A DNA stretch of 64,000 bases from NCBI GenBank assembly GCA_023935145.1, contig CM043705.1:59316584-59380583 (forward strand). Reading direction: 5' to 3'. Positions 1 to 25,599 of this stretch are shown here, one piece after another. Positions within the stretch are counted from its first letter, which is position 1. Every line of letters begins with the position of its first letter. The DNA is from Bretschneidera sinensis. Taxonomy: Eukaryota > Streptophyta > Magnoliopsida > Brassicales > Akaniaceae. The position numbers were made by a program, and so were the translations under genes. The notes below the pieces were generated by a model. The model ran no database searches. It saw only the letters and a list, made by a program, of their open reading frames with translations, and was not told where the DNA came from.

Positions 1-23
1 CTTTGAGAGAAACATTAGACTTC

Positions 24-14338
<14,315 letters not shown>

Positions 14339-14350
14339 TTCCTCCACCTA

Positions 14351-14740
14351 GCTAAAAGCTTGAGAGACAAGTATAGCTGCATTTATACGAAGTTGAATAA
14401 AATGTTTTTAAGACCAGAAAGCAAAAGTAACAGCACGAAAAGAACTATCTTCGAGATGGTAAGGAAGCACGAACAAAACACTGTTGTTACATCTTGAGAC
14501 AGTCAATTAGTATCCAGTTAGTATCGTTTTATGTTTCTCATGATCCTATCAAATTTTTATAATGCAAATAATCTCCTAGCTTACTTGAGAGCTTGGAATA
14601 TGAGATCCTTCTACGAAATGGTTCTAGACGGCTCGGATCTGGAACCTAGTTAGATGAAGCCATAGTTGCAGCGCGCACCCGTTCACGGAAGGAAGAAGAA
14701 GAGAGGCGAGAGAGAGACCCGAGAAAGTAATAAAAACTCC
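14351..14740 (-). promoter_or_regulatory. Probable KDSA 5' leader with a leader intron and a 5-codon upstream ORF
   Basis: On the minus strand, CT-rich leader-like sequence (about 14585-14740) ends in a good donor (CTCTCAA|GTAAGC, GT at 14584-14583). A matching acceptor (CTTTTAG) lies at about 14352, a few bases before the KDSA start. This suggests a 5'-UTR intron of about 230 bp. The putative leader exon holds a tiny ORF at 14646-14663 (Met-Ala-Ser-Ser-Asn-stop). Leader introns and uORFs are common in plant housekeeping genes. The transcription start was not located. This is inference from splice-like signals only. Confidence 0.5.
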
Positions 14741-16700
14741 GCCTTGAGAGTTTTTTACCTAGGATCTGGAACCGAGAAGAGACAGAGGTGGAGGCAATGG
14801 CAATGTCGTTCTCAACGAGGAAGAAGATCTTGGTTTGTAATGTAATCTTTTTCCAGGATTATTAACGAGTGAAATTGAGGAATGGATGCCAGTGAAAAAA
14901 TCTAAAATTATCTGGTTTTTAGGATTGAAATTGTATCGGAATCATAATTTTTTTTATATTAAATTAATTATAAAAAATTAATTTTAATTTAATGTAATTC
15001 TAAATTTTAATTTCGGAGGCAAAAGAAATTTTGAGAATTAGAGTTTACTTTTATTATTTAAAGTTTGAAAAATCACAAAATAAACGTTTTAGTTTTGAAA
15101 TTTATTTCTTCCCAATGACTAAAGTCTAGACCACATTTTTTTTAAAAAAAACTTTTTAAACTGGATGCGGATGACATGCATTTGACTCGATAAAAAAAAT
15201 AAACTTAATATTATGCGCTCAAATTAATTTGTGATACAATTTTAATGTTGAACAAAAAAAAATTTGTTTCATTTTTCATATTTATTTTCTGACTCTTTTT
15301 TTAATAATTTACATATTTTAATTAAATTTTTTTTGAAAAACAACATTTCTTCTTTGAATCTAATAATAAAACACAAGTTGCAAACGATTTATGCTAAACT
15401 TTTTCTCATTGTGACCATGATAACTCTGAATAAAAATTCTGATACATTATCTTTAGAGTAATAACTAAAAGGTAAGTGATGGATTATGCGTGTGTTTCCC
15501 TTTAAATTTATATTGCAATAAATATATATATAACCCTCAAAATTAATATTTAGTTTTTAGTACACTAATAACATCATAAAGCTTGATTAGTAGTTAACTA
15601 TTTCACCTCCAAAAAATCATTGTAACAAATGAGAAAAATCATGGTAGCCAATAGAAAATAGCTATGGATTGATGAATAATATTTGGCCACACACCAATTT
15701 GGAGAAATCTCCTCCTACCTAGTGGTGTGACAATTTAACGTTAGAAAATGTATTAAAAAATCATTTGCAAATCACATGATAAAGTACTTGATTTATTTAT
15801 TAAATATTTCATTATAAAAATAATGTGATTTGCATATAATTTTTTAATACATGACCTAATGTGAAATTGTCACATTACATTACTGGATAGGAGAAAATTC
15901 TTCCACACTAATATGGAATCAAGTATTATTCTTTATTGATAAATTATTCTTGGGTGTTAAATTATATGTTAAAGATGAGCGTTAACCATGCAGTGCTACT
16001 TTTAAATTGAGGTTAAGAAAACGAACTTTACTATATGTGATGTAGTTCGGCATACCACATAAAACGACAAAGTTACAAATATTAAATTTTCGGTACGTTT
16101 GGTTGCACGGACTCATATCTTTTTTAACAATAAAATTATTGAAAAAACTATGATTCCACTTCAATTTCAATTTCAATTCCATACTATCAATGTTTGGTAA
16201 TTTCAAATCTGCTTAATGAAAAAGTGTAGCTAGGAGACTATACCTTTATCTTTCATTAGATATGGAAGTGGGTATGAAGTTTTCATAGGTTTCCTTTATT
16301 ATTGTTTTCTTTTCTTTTCTTTTCTTTGCTGGGTGATTTCATAGCTTTCGTTTGTTTTTATTTGCATCTTATATGCATTAGTCTTATAACAAGAGGGATA
16401 AAAAAATCGGTATTGCAATTATGTCAATATATTTTAAGTTGATTGTGTTCATGATTGTGAGCAGAATGAGATTTACACTCTCACTATGATCATCTTGATC
16501 ACATTTGTTAATGTTTATGTTTATAAAGTCATTACACTAATCGATGGTTACTGAAATGCAATCAATCAAATCTGAAAACGTACTTTAATTAATACAGTGA
16601 GACTTTACAAAAAATTGGATGCGTTCAAAAAAATACCATGCTGTATCTTTCACATTCTGAGTTTTGAACGAAATTCTATATACAATTCTGTTTTATGGTG
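14741..16700. other. AT-rich intergenic region between KDSA and the formin gene
   Basis: No gene, repeat family or RNA is recognised. KDSA transcribes away from this interval and the formin gene ends into it, so it should hold the KDSA promoter and the formin 3' UTR. A short inverted pair of AT-rich blocks lies at about 15715-15910 (aaatctcctcctacctagtg against the complement of taggagaaaattcttcc). It may be a small MITE. Confidence 0.5.
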
Positions 16701-16713
16701 AATACCCACCTAT

Positions 16714-19275
16714 TCATGAACCAGAATCTGATTCACTAGAAGAGCTCCTTGACTTATCTGACATGAAATTTTCCGGCAAGATTGGGAACCTCACCGGGCT
16801 TCTTGATACTGATGAATTTGGTGTTGATGATCCAAACCCTGAAGTTGTTGTCTTCCTTTTCTGCAAATTTCTTGCAATCTCAACACATTCCTGATCAACC
16901 ATACTAAGAAAATCCTTAATAATAACAAACAGTTGAAGAGGGTGTGCTCCTTGATTCTTTGAAGCTCCTGCTTGATAAAAATCTGTTGTTTTCTTTACAA
17001 GCTCCATTACCCTTGTTTGCTCTTCTCTAACCACTTTCAATTCTTCTTCAGCTGATTCAAGAAAACCTTTCATTTTCTTCACGAAACTTCCTTCTCTATC
17101 AGGTCTAAATTGCAACATAATCTGTCGAATTTCTGCTGCACGTGCAGCAAGAGCTGAGCAAGTAGCAACAAGGGTGTAATAATCTATTGTGGCTGCTTTC
17201 TTTACATTAGAGAACTTAGTACTGAGTCCCCCTACCATTGGTAATCCTAGCATCACATATTCCTTCTCTCTTTCCTCTCTTGATATTGAATTCTCAGAAC
17301 TTAGGCTGCTGCTGCTGTTACTGTTTCTGCTACTACTGCGATTCAAGCTACGATTCCTATTGATAATGCAACGTTTACCCTCAGACCGAACTACTTCTTC
17401 AACAACAAAATGAAGCAAAGTAGTTTTCCCATCAATGCTTTTGACATCGGATAGCTTTTGAAGAGCAGTAAGATTGAAAGCTTGAGCATTCCCTCGGGAA
17501 GTTCCAGCATTCATTCGATTGCCAGCCTTTAAAATTGCTTCTAGGAGTTTCATGAAAAGTCCTTGAGTACGAAGCTCCTTGCACCCCAAATCAAGTGTTT
17601 GTAAAGTTTCCTTGAGGTGTAGAATCTCTGAGTCGTAGTTCGATCTGAAAAGCATAGCATTGAGACAGGTAAACGCTGATGGAATAGCTTTCAGGAGGTG
17701 GAAGAGGAAGGATTCAGCATCAGCAAGTCTTGTTTGGTCTCCATCGAATTCGAGGAGTAGGGCTTCTTCTTCTTTGGTTGGGCCAATTCTGGTAAGCTTT
17801 TCAAGAGTATCTACATCAATGTCATGGCCCTCAATGATTTCTTCAAGGATTTTTTCGCGAGACATGGTCAAAGATTTAAGCACAATTGCAGTGTTTTGGG
17901 ATTTTCGAGGATCGAGGATAAAAATTTGTGCTGATGAGCTAGTGTTGGGATTGATTGGATTCTTCGAGTTGCTGTTTCTTGGAGGTGATTTCTTATTGGT
18001 GGCAACAGATCCAAAGAGAGCTTCCATTAGATCACCATCAAACCTGAAATATCATCAGAAAAGTCTGAAAATCAATAAAAACAGACAGGGATGATCACTT
18101 GTAAACATTTACTGATACCAAAACATAAATTACCTAAAAGAACCACCATCTATTTTGTCCCACACCATTGAATGATCAGCATTAGTGTTCATCTTATCCC
18201 AATGCAACGGCTTGAGTTTCACCTGACCATTTTCAGTTCCTGTCGCGGCTTCTCTTCTTGAAGGTTCCCTTGATGAAGTTCCTTTAGGCACAGGAGGTGG
18301 TTTTGAAACTGCAGCCCGTGCTCTAGGTGGTGGAGGTGGTGGTGCAGGGCTTTTCTTCACTGGGATAGGTGGAGGAGGAGGAGGTGTTGCAGGGCTTTTA
18401 TTGCTTTGAATTGCCATTGGGGGTGGTGGTGGCTGAGGACGCAGTATTGGTGGTGGTGGCGGAGGTGGAGGGGGAGGATTTGATGGTTGAATTGGTCCTG
18501 GTTTTTCAATAGCCTTCAATGTAACCCCAACAGATTGATTAGGAGGAGTTTTAGTTCCATTTAGATTATAATTATCATCTTCTTGATGAAGTTGACTATG
18601 AGAAGTCGAAGACTTCCCTCTAAGCAGAGGGATTTCTTGAATTGGCTCTGGCTTCTTCCTGCTTCGGTTTCCTTTATAATTCATCCCTTTTTCTTCTTCT
18701 TCTTCATCTCTTGCAGTAGTTATGATCTTTTTGCGAAAACTGTTCCTGTCGCTTCCTTCTTGTAGCCTTCTCCAATAGATCACATCTAAGCCATTCTCAT
18801 CAACAATCAAACCCTGTAAATTCCCATCAAATCTCTTAAAATCATCGCTAGACACCATCACAGGCAGACCTCCCTGCTGAGTTTGGGGGCTATCGCCGAC
18901 TCTATCTCTTCTTCTTCGCGAAATCACACCCTTCTGGAGGAAATAGAAGAACAACGCGGCCAAAACTAGAGTGCTAGCTGCTGTTGCAGCCACTGCCTTT
19001 ACAATAGTACCCTTACTAGATGATGATGATGACTTTGATTGTGGTGGAGGAGCTAGTTGTGGTAATGTTGGTTGTGGTGAACTTGAAGGGGTCAATGGAG
19101 GATTGCTAAAATTGGGTGCTGGTGCAGGAGCTGGAGTCTCAAAAGGGTAGAAAGTTTCAACGTTTCGAGGAGAACCCAATTGGCAAGAAGAAAAGGGTAT
19201 AATTTCAGAAATGAGCATCAACACAATTAGCATCAAGTGGATAACAACAGGCCATGACTGAAACATGACAGGCAT
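16714..19275 (-). CDS. Class I formin (FH4/FH8-like), two exons
   Basis: Nucleates and elongates actin filaments at the plasma membrane. Exon 1 is 19275-18134 and exon 2 is 18043-16714; the intron is GT-AG and 90 bp long, giving 823 residues. Order: signal peptide (1-31), a short Pro-rich extracellular part with APAPAP (48-80), a transmembrane helix (about 92-114) followed by SRRRRDR, a cytosolic linker with [18 protein letters not shown], a proline-run FH1 domain (about 260-331), then FH2 from [10 protein letters not shown] (354) to about 790, and a Ser-rich tail ending SESDSGS. FH2 hallmarks include [34 protein letters not shown] and [14 protein letters not shown]. From memory, the N-terminal ENGLDVxYWR and the tail are closest to Arabidopsis FH8/FH4 (group I). 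The frame is clean and complete. It is tail to head with KDSA on the same strand. The Arabidopsis symbol is not assigned, as orthology cannot be tested here. Confidence 0.93.
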
Positions 19276-20825
19276 GAATATTTGTTTGATTTTGCAGAGA
19301 GAAATCCAAACAGAAATTGGGTTTTTGTTTTTCTTTATTTATGATTTTGATTAATTGAGGGTTTTTCGTTTTGTCGTGTGCTGATTGTTGACAGTTTCAA
19401 AGGGTAGTTGGTTGTTTCCCATTTCTTTTCTTCCCGGGCTTTTTTTTTGCATCTACACTGACCAAAACACCCTTGCTCTGAAATGATCTAATTAAGCATG
19501 TGTGGCTGGGTGGTTGATGTAATGGTTTACCCAGTCGAAAATTCAATTAAAACTTGTAGGGCAATTGTTTAATCCGTGCATTTTGAATTCTTGATAAGGT
19601 GATGATATTGTCAGAGTTAAGATTGTCAAAATCAAAAGAATCTATAAAATTACACTTAAATTTAACTTAATAAGAAGATATTGAATCATTTTTTTTAAAA
19701 TTTGAAATAAAATCTAAATTCACCGCAAGGGGTTGTTGTACACGATCACACACCGTGAGCTTTGAGGTACAGTTTTTGCCACCGCAACATTTAAACTAAA
19801 CACTCAAAAATTTTTAATTACCGACATATTGACGAAATAATTGGAATAATGAGAAATTGAAAAAGGAATAAGAGATAAAAGAAAAAACTAGAGGAAAGCC
19901 AATTATCGTTATTCATTTAAATTAAATTAAAGTTAAATTTATCGATTTATAAATAATTATTCTGACATTAACAATATTAGTTTTAACAATATCCTTTCCT
20001 TTCTTGATATTATATTATTTTAATAATTAATGAAGGAAGAACCTGTCAAATCTCTATCATCTAATCATTAGATAAAGAAAGTTTAGCCCTGTAATTTTTA
20101 GTTTATAAATGGGATTGTGACAAACGTTAAGACAATTAAATTAAAGACTATCAAGAATCCAGCTTTTATGCGACAAAGCACAAGTCAGTCTGGGGCCAAG
20201 AGGTAGATGGTGGAAGAAGAGGAGAGTGGCTCACCAAATTGTTTATTTTATTTTATTTATGATTTTGATTATTAAAAGAGTATTTGGCTGATGGGTAATG
20301 CATTGACTTCATCTATTGCTTTTTGTGCAGTGGTTGAAAGAAACAACTATAGATCCAGTCAAGGTGCCATGAATCAAAAACTGCTGAATTTTTGAAATAT
20401 TATTTGTGTTTGTTTTCACATTTTCAATTTTGATTTGTTCAAATCTCATGTTCTTCTCTTTCTTTCATTCTTCTTTTTGGCATGTTACATCCAGAGATAT
20501 TGTAACTTTTTTGTTGACCTCTCTCACTTCTAGATTCATTTCAACAAATTGACCAAAGACATTTTAATTTTTCCAAATTTTCAAAGTTATTGCACTATCA
20601 AATAACCAACTGGTCGGCAGGGTGGGGCACAGGTTGGGTAATGGACCAAAATTCCCAACTGAGCTAAGTTGATATTGGGCCTAATCAACAGTTTGCAAGT
20701 TGATCTTGGGGCAAATTAAACAACCTATCTTTAGTGGATACTTGATGGCTAAAGGAACTTGAGCCACTAAGCAATTTTCCACAATGATTCCTTTTCCATT
20801 CTCCAGAAAGATTTTAATTCCTTTC
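19276..20825. other. Formin upstream region and AT-rich intergenic DNA
   Basis: Should contain the formin promoter and 5' UTR directly upstream of 19275 on the minus strand. No TATA box could be chosen with confidence. No ORF or repeat family was recognised. Confidence 0.5.
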
Positions 20826-21117
20826 TTTCTTCATAACATTTTTTTTTTTTTTATGAAGAGCCAGTAGCCAGCCTCATAGCGACCCCGTCCCAAGTTTATT
20901 AATAAGCCCTCACTTATGGCGGAGGAAAACCGTGGTTACAAGTAAAGCATCTGGGAGATTACAATAAGACCAAAAACAAACCCTCCCAGACACAGACCAA
21001 ACGAACTATGAAGAAAATGAACACACCAAGAAAAAAGCAAACAAGACGAAACAGGCCTGTGTGGAAAAAACAACCTCTGAGAAGGCCTAAAGAAAACTTT
21101 CAACAAACAAAAGCAAC

Positions 21118-21840
21118 CTAACATCTAATAGTCGGTAAACCAGACTTATCAATACGAAGAATACCTTTTAATAACCTCGGTAGCTGATGTAAATTTTCAT
21201 ATGATTCATTATTGCCTCGTTCATCGAGCTTAGCCAAGAAATCTGCCGCTTGATTACCTTCACGTAATTGATGAACAATCTGAGTATTTATCCCTTGCAT
21301 CTCTTTAACACACTCTTCCCAAAAGTCCCATAAATACCATAGGGTGCACCTACCCGCTCTAAACCAGTCAACAATGGTTTTGGAGTCACTCTCAATAATA
21401 ACATTAAAATACGAAAGACTTTTGCACAACTTAATGCCATCAAACACAGCCCTCAGCTCTGCTGCATTGTTAGAGCCAAAACCGTAATGACTAGAAAAAG
21501 CTCCTCTAAAGTCACCATTAGCATATCTCAGGATACCACCACCCCCTGAGGAGCTCGGGTTGTTTCTAACACTACCATCACAATTAATTTTAACCCAACC
21601 ACAAGGGGGTTTCAACCACCGCACTAGTCTACAATTTCGGACAGTGGCAGCTTTGGGCGAAACCAAGTGAAAATCAGACATCAAGCGAACATCTTGATCA
21701 GACAAAGTTTTGAGCACCTTCAATTCTGTAGCCAGTCTTTTAAGCCATATTTTAACCGACCTCCAAACTTGTTCTACACAAGCTTTCAGCCCCTCCATTC
21801 TGGCTTTACATCTACTATTCCATAAACACCACGTAATGAT
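21118..21840 (-). pseudogene. LINE ORF2, C-terminal RNase H domain
   Basis: RVT_3-type RNase H typical of the plant L1 clade: KINCDGSVRNNPSSSGGGGI with the first Asp, AELRAVFDGIKL with the Glu, and IIESDSKTIVDW with the next Asp, then a C-terminal LREGNQAADFLAK. The stop is at 21118-21120. It is separated from the rest of ORF2 by the Sirevirus. Catalytic residues look intact. Confidence 0.88.
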
Positions 21841-23094
21841 TGTAGCTCGAGGTTTCAACCCAAGAGGGGGGGGGGTGAATTGGGTTTTTAAAAACTTTTG
21901 CGGAATTTATACAAGTTTATAAAAACTGATAAGCAACAAATAATTGATACAAGTAGAAAGCTGTAAATAAAGAGTTTAAGGAAAGAGGATGCAAACACAG
22001 TTATAGTGGTTCGGCAATATCGGATTCGTTCCGACCCTACGTCCACTCTCTTCAAGGAACACCTTGAAGTAATCCACTAAGAAAACTTAGTCGCACAACT
22101 TAGCCGGGTGTTGCACAAACCGTACACAAGCAATTTACAGGAATTGCTTAAACCGAAAAATCCCCTTCCTTTCGGAAGTTTCCCCTTCCTCTCGGAAGTA
22201 ATCCCTTTACAAAGATGGTGTAAAGTAAAAGGTAGAGAGACAACAAATGAAAGCTTATTACAACAGAAATGTCTCTCTTTCAAAGTAAAGCTTGAAGAAA
22301 TGGCTCAATAAGATTATTTCAAAGCTTTTTGTGTTTCAAGAGTATAAAAACTTGATTATATGAGATCAACTCTTTTTGAATATGTGCTGCTTGTTCTTGA
22401 ATGCTTTGCTGAGAGGGTTTATATAGCAATCAATTAATATGGCCGTTTTGGACTTTAATTTGAAAAAGATTTACTTTAAAACGTTCAGATTTGGAGTCCA
22501 ACGGTCATATTTTTGAACTACCAGTCGACTGGGTCGAGATACCAGTCGACTGGGTTCACTTGAAAAATATACGTTTTCAGACCTTCTGGGTATCCAGTCG
22601 ACTGGTATATATCATCCAGTCGACTGGGGACTTTCTGTCCATTGTGCCAGTCGACTGGGTTGATTCATCCAGTCGACTGGGAAATTACTGGTCAAAGTAC
22701 CAGTCGACTGGGTTAATTCATCCAGTCGACTGGGTACCTTCTGACCCATATACCAGTCGACTGGTATATGTACCCAGTCGACTGGGTTGTCTTCCAACCC
22801 AGTTTTTCTTCTGTTTTTCATTTAAAAACATTTTAAAATTAATGGTTTTAGATAAACCATTTGTGTTTGAGCCATTGAACAAGCTAATACAATGTATGAG
22901 TGAGACTTACATTGGTTCTAAACCTTAAGACCTATACTAGATCTTCAGTCTTCACTTGATACTTGATTTGGTTCGAGTTTTTGCATTTTGTTCCTTGGTT
23001 GAATGTGTTTGATCCTTAATACAACTTAGTTTAAACATGTTAGTTAAATAACAGTTGTGTTTTGCCATCATTAAAATACGGGCGAGGGTCAACA
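21841..23094 (-). repeat. Sirevirus 3' LTR (left side)
   Basis: A copy of the right LTR apart from one G in a homopolymer. The palindromes are at 22521, 22542, 22594, 22616, 22647, 22669, 22700, 22722, 22753 and 22774 (first bases). The TATA box (TATATAAA on the minus strand) is at 22418-22425. The open frames across the array (PVDWV repeats) come from the palindromes themselves. Confidence 0.95.
22521..22785. promoter_or_regulatory. Array of ten CCAGTCGACTGG palindromes in the LTR U3
   Basis: Ten exact copies start 21, 52, 22, 31, 22, 31, 22, 31 and 21 bp apart, close to 2, 5, 2, 3, 2, 3, 2, 3 and 2 helical turns. The copy at 22753 is the centre of a perfect 24-bp palindrome (22747-22770). 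The same array is at 31505-31769 in the other LTR. Sireviruses of other plants are known, as I recall, to carry lineage-specific palindromes in their LTRs. The function is unknown. Confidence 0.85.
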
Positions 23095-23380
23095 ATCTCC
23101 CCCTTTTTGATGATGACAAAACTAATAATGTAAAAACAGTTTTAAAAACTAAGTGTTAAGATTTTACAAAAATTTGGACAGAGTCTCCTCTGTTTTTCGA
23201 GAAAAACCACCCTGTAAACAAGCAAACACAGTTTATATTTCTTTCAACCAATCCAGAATTAAACTCAACCAATCAATAAACATTTTTACATAGATATGGA
23301 GCAATGCTCCCCCTAAATCTATGCATTGGTTGCGTTTTTACTTAGATTTTCTCGTTTTTCTCATTTTTCTCCCCCGTTTT
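23095..23380 (-). other. Sirevirus polypurine tracts (three)
   Basis: Minus-strand purine runs: AAAAAGGGGGAGAT directly beside the 3' LTR (23095-23108), AGGGGGAGC near 23307-23315 and AACGGGGGAG near 23369-23378. Repeated polypurine tracts upstream of the 3' LTR are a known Sirevirus mark. Confidence 0.8.
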
Positions 23381-23636
23381 GACAACAGCAACCAAAGGGG
23401 GCAGAACAATTAACAAATAAGCTATGAGACAAACAGATATTTAAAAAACAGTTCTAACATATCACAAATAGCTTAAATAAATGCAAGAAATATGGCTTAT
23501 AGTATTACATCATCATAGAATAAGTCAATACAAGTAGAGTCTTATAGAGCCATAACTAAGAAAAAACAAACATGAGATGTCCGTGCTAAGTGACAAATAC
23601 TGGAAAAGTGCTAAGAACTGATTAAATGAATGAGAC

Positions 23637-24893
23637 TCATGGTGCGGGAGAGTCCGAGCTGTCACGAAGAAGTTCCCTAATCTCAGCTAGGGAACCCTCG
23701 GTGTGCTCTCGATGTAACTCGAAGTCATCCCGTAGATGGTCTATGGAGGAGCTCAGCCTCTGATAGTCGGACTGCATGGACTGAAAACCGGATTCCATCG
23801 TCATCTGAAGACTCGTGATAGCTCGTAGGATGTCACCATATCCAGTCTGACCAGTACTCGAGCCACCAATGGGAGGTGCTCGGGTATCTGTCTCCATCTC
23901 AGCAGCCGTATCAGCATCCTCACCACTGTCACTCGCATCCTCTCGAATCCTTAGGCGCTTTCCAGCCTTAGGATAGAGAAACCCTTCACGAACAGTACAT
24001 CCCATCTTCTTCAGAGATGAGATGTTGATGATATCCGTCAATCCGATATCCTGAGCCTCGGAGGCAGGCAAAGGTACCCGGAAGTGCTGGAGGATGAGTG
24101 TAATGAGCATCCCATAAGGAAGACACCCGGAGTCGTTTGCTTCACCGTTTATCATGTTGGCGAGCAGCAGAGGATATATATTGAAGTGGTGCCCAGATTT
24201 TAGGCACCAAATCAATACCGTATCTATTTTAGATAGATACCCTCGACTCCCGAGTCTCGGGTGGATGGTCCAACTGACAATCAATTGAAACATTTTTGAG
24301 TCGAGGGGCAAGTCACTACATGTGTGAAATGTAGTGGGTCTGTACACATAGTTAGGGTCGCCCCTGACTATCCGACAGGCCTCCTCAACTTCAAAGTTGT
24401 CTGGCCATCCATCCAGACTCCATTGAACCCCCCTTATAGGGATTCTCAGAATGCTCATCAAGAGGTCAGTGTTGACCTCAAACTCCACACCGCTAACTCT
24501 GGTTCTGAATCTCAGAGCCAGAGGACTGGGTTTCACCAAGTTCGCATAGAACTGGTGAATCAGTCGCGGGTAATATTTTTCATGAATACTGACCAGTGGG
24601 GTCAGATTTATTGTCTCAAAGGCTGGTAGAATATCGAAATTACCATGACGAATGGAGTCGAAATCAACGACTCTACCCGTCATGATTTTCTTGTGACGGA
24701 TTATAGAGTTATACCTCTTATGAGCAGCTGGGCTGAAAAACAGAGCCTGCTCCAACTCTGTTCTGGACTCCTTGCTGGATGACCCTGCTACTCCCTTCCC
24801 TTTTGATTCCGAAGCCGAAGGTTTTGAAGACCTAGGCTTTTTGGGCGCATTAGGTCCACTTGTTGTGAGTTTTATACGGATTTTGTCACTCAT
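23637..24893 (-). CDS. Extra Sirevirus ORF in the env position (plant transposon-protein domain, not an envelope)
   Basis: 418 residues, intact, between pol and the 3' LTR. A basic Ser/Pro/Lys-rich N-terminus (residues 1-45) is followed by a globular region (about 75-300: YYPRLIHQFYANL, FEVNTDLLMSILRIPIRG, GMLITLILQHFRVPLP). This resembles the 'putative plant transposon protein' domain found in many plant retroelements. A linker and a C-terminal coiled coil follow (about 355-405, MESGFQSMQSDYQRLSSSID). I see no signal peptide or transmembrane segment, so an envelope role is not supported. The basic N-terminus and coiled coil would fit a nucleic-acid-binding or oligomeric protein, but that is inference. 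It has its own upstream palindrome array and TATA-like box. The domain name is from memory. Confidence 0.8.
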   Translation of the reverse strand: MSDKIRIKLTTSGPNAPKKPRSSKPSASESKGKGVAGSSSKESRTELEQALFFSPAAHKRYNSIIRHKKIMTGRVVDFDSIRHGNFDILPAFETINLTPLVSIHEKYYPRLIHQFYANLVKPSPLALRFRTRVSGVEFEVNTDLLMSILRIPIRGVQWSLDGWPDNFEVEEACRIVRGDPNYVYRPTTFHTCSDLPLDSKMFQLIVSWTIHPRLGSRGYLSKIDTVLIWCLKSGHHFNIYPLLLANMINGEANDSGCLPYGMLITLILQHFRVPLPASEAQDIGLTDIINISSLKKMGCTVREGFLYPKAGKRLRIREDASDSGEDADTAAEMETDTRAPPIGGSSTGQTGYGDILRAITSLQMTMESGFQSMQSDYQRLSSSIDHLRDDFELHREHTEGSLAEIRELLRDSSDSPAP

Positions 24894-25104
24894 TTTCGAG
24901 AAATTTGAAGTTTTTGGAAAAAGGAAATTTGGTAAAAATGAGAGATTGTAACCGTAGAAAGTTAAAAATCTCTTTAGGAATGAGTAGATCGGTGTGTTTA
25001 GAAGGGATTTGGATGATTTTTAGATCAAAAAGATGAATTTTTCTAGAGAGAGAAAGCTTGGGTTCTTTGAAAATGGCGTAAAGAGGTTGAAAATGAACAG
25101 TCCC

Positions 25105-25114
25105 TTTTATAAAA
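25105..25114 (-). promoter_or_regulatory. TATA-like box of a possible internal promoter
   Basis: TTTTATAAAA (palindromic, so also on the minus strand) followed by GGGAC, directly downstream of the second palindrome array. It lies about 210 bp upstream of the extra ORF start at 24893. A start site near 25080 would give a leader of about 185 nt. This is inference from layout. Confidence 0.5.
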
Positions 25115-25122
25115 TCGCGATA

Positions 25123-25459
25123 CCAGTCGACTGGGTAAACTTACCAGTCGACTGGGCCCTTTTGTAAAGATGAACAGTTTCTCTTACCAGTCGACTGGGT
25201 AAACGTACCAGTCGACTGGATCAACTGACAGTGAGATACCAGTCTACTGGGCTATTGTTACCAGTCGACTGGGGGTTCAAAAAAATGAAAAAATTTGGCT
25301 CCAAGCATGATTTGATTTTATAGACGACTGGAGAAGACTTACCAGTCGTCTGGAGTTTTTGGCAGAGAGTTACCAGTCGACTGGGTCAAAATTACCAGTC
25401 GACTGGAAAAACAGGCAGAGACTTACCAGTCGACTGGAGAAAATTTACCAGTCGACTGG
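25123..25459. promoter_or_regulatory. Second palindrome array, upstream of the extra Sirevirus ORF
   Basis: Nine exact CCAGTCGACTGG copies start at 25123, 25144, 25187, 25208, 25261, 25373, 25395, 25426 and 25448. Variants are at 25239 (one mismatch), 25342 (one mismatch) and 25320 (three mismatches). Most spacings are again 21-22 and 31 bp. The array lies between the pol stop and the extra ORF and ends 9 bp before a TATA-like box. Confidence 0.85.
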
Positions 25460-25599
25460 ATCCTGAATAAAATTTCCAGTCCTGAATTTTTAGCACGATT
25501 TTGTTTATCTATGACATTTTTGAGTGAAGGGAATAATTAAACATGGATTAATACTCTATCACTCAATGTCAAACATGCAAATGATGAAATGAGATGCTA

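Noticed and set aside
14797..14832. Plus-strand ATG stretch (MAMSFSTRKKIL) before a GT, as a first exon of a divergent gene
   Set aside because: No downstream exon, homology or promoter was found; it is too short to support.
17189..18094. Plus-strand open frames across the formin exons
   Set aside because: They are antisense shadows of the formin gene, which has clear domains and splice sites on the minus strand.
22521..22785. CRISPR-like look (short palindromic repeats with spacers)
   Set aside because: Repeats are only 12 bp, the 'spacers' are short and partly similar, and it lies in a plant LTR with no cas genes.
22491..22928. Open frame of 145 codons with PVDWV repeats in the Sirevirus LTR (and the copy at 31475-31912)
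   Set aside because: It is produced by the palindrome array, lies upstream of the LTR TATA box and has a reverse-strand twin with the same repeats. No sign of protein selection.
23637..24893. Envelope glycoprotein in the Sirevirus
   Set aside because: No signal peptide, transmembrane helix or cysteine pattern is visible; position alone does not show an envelope.
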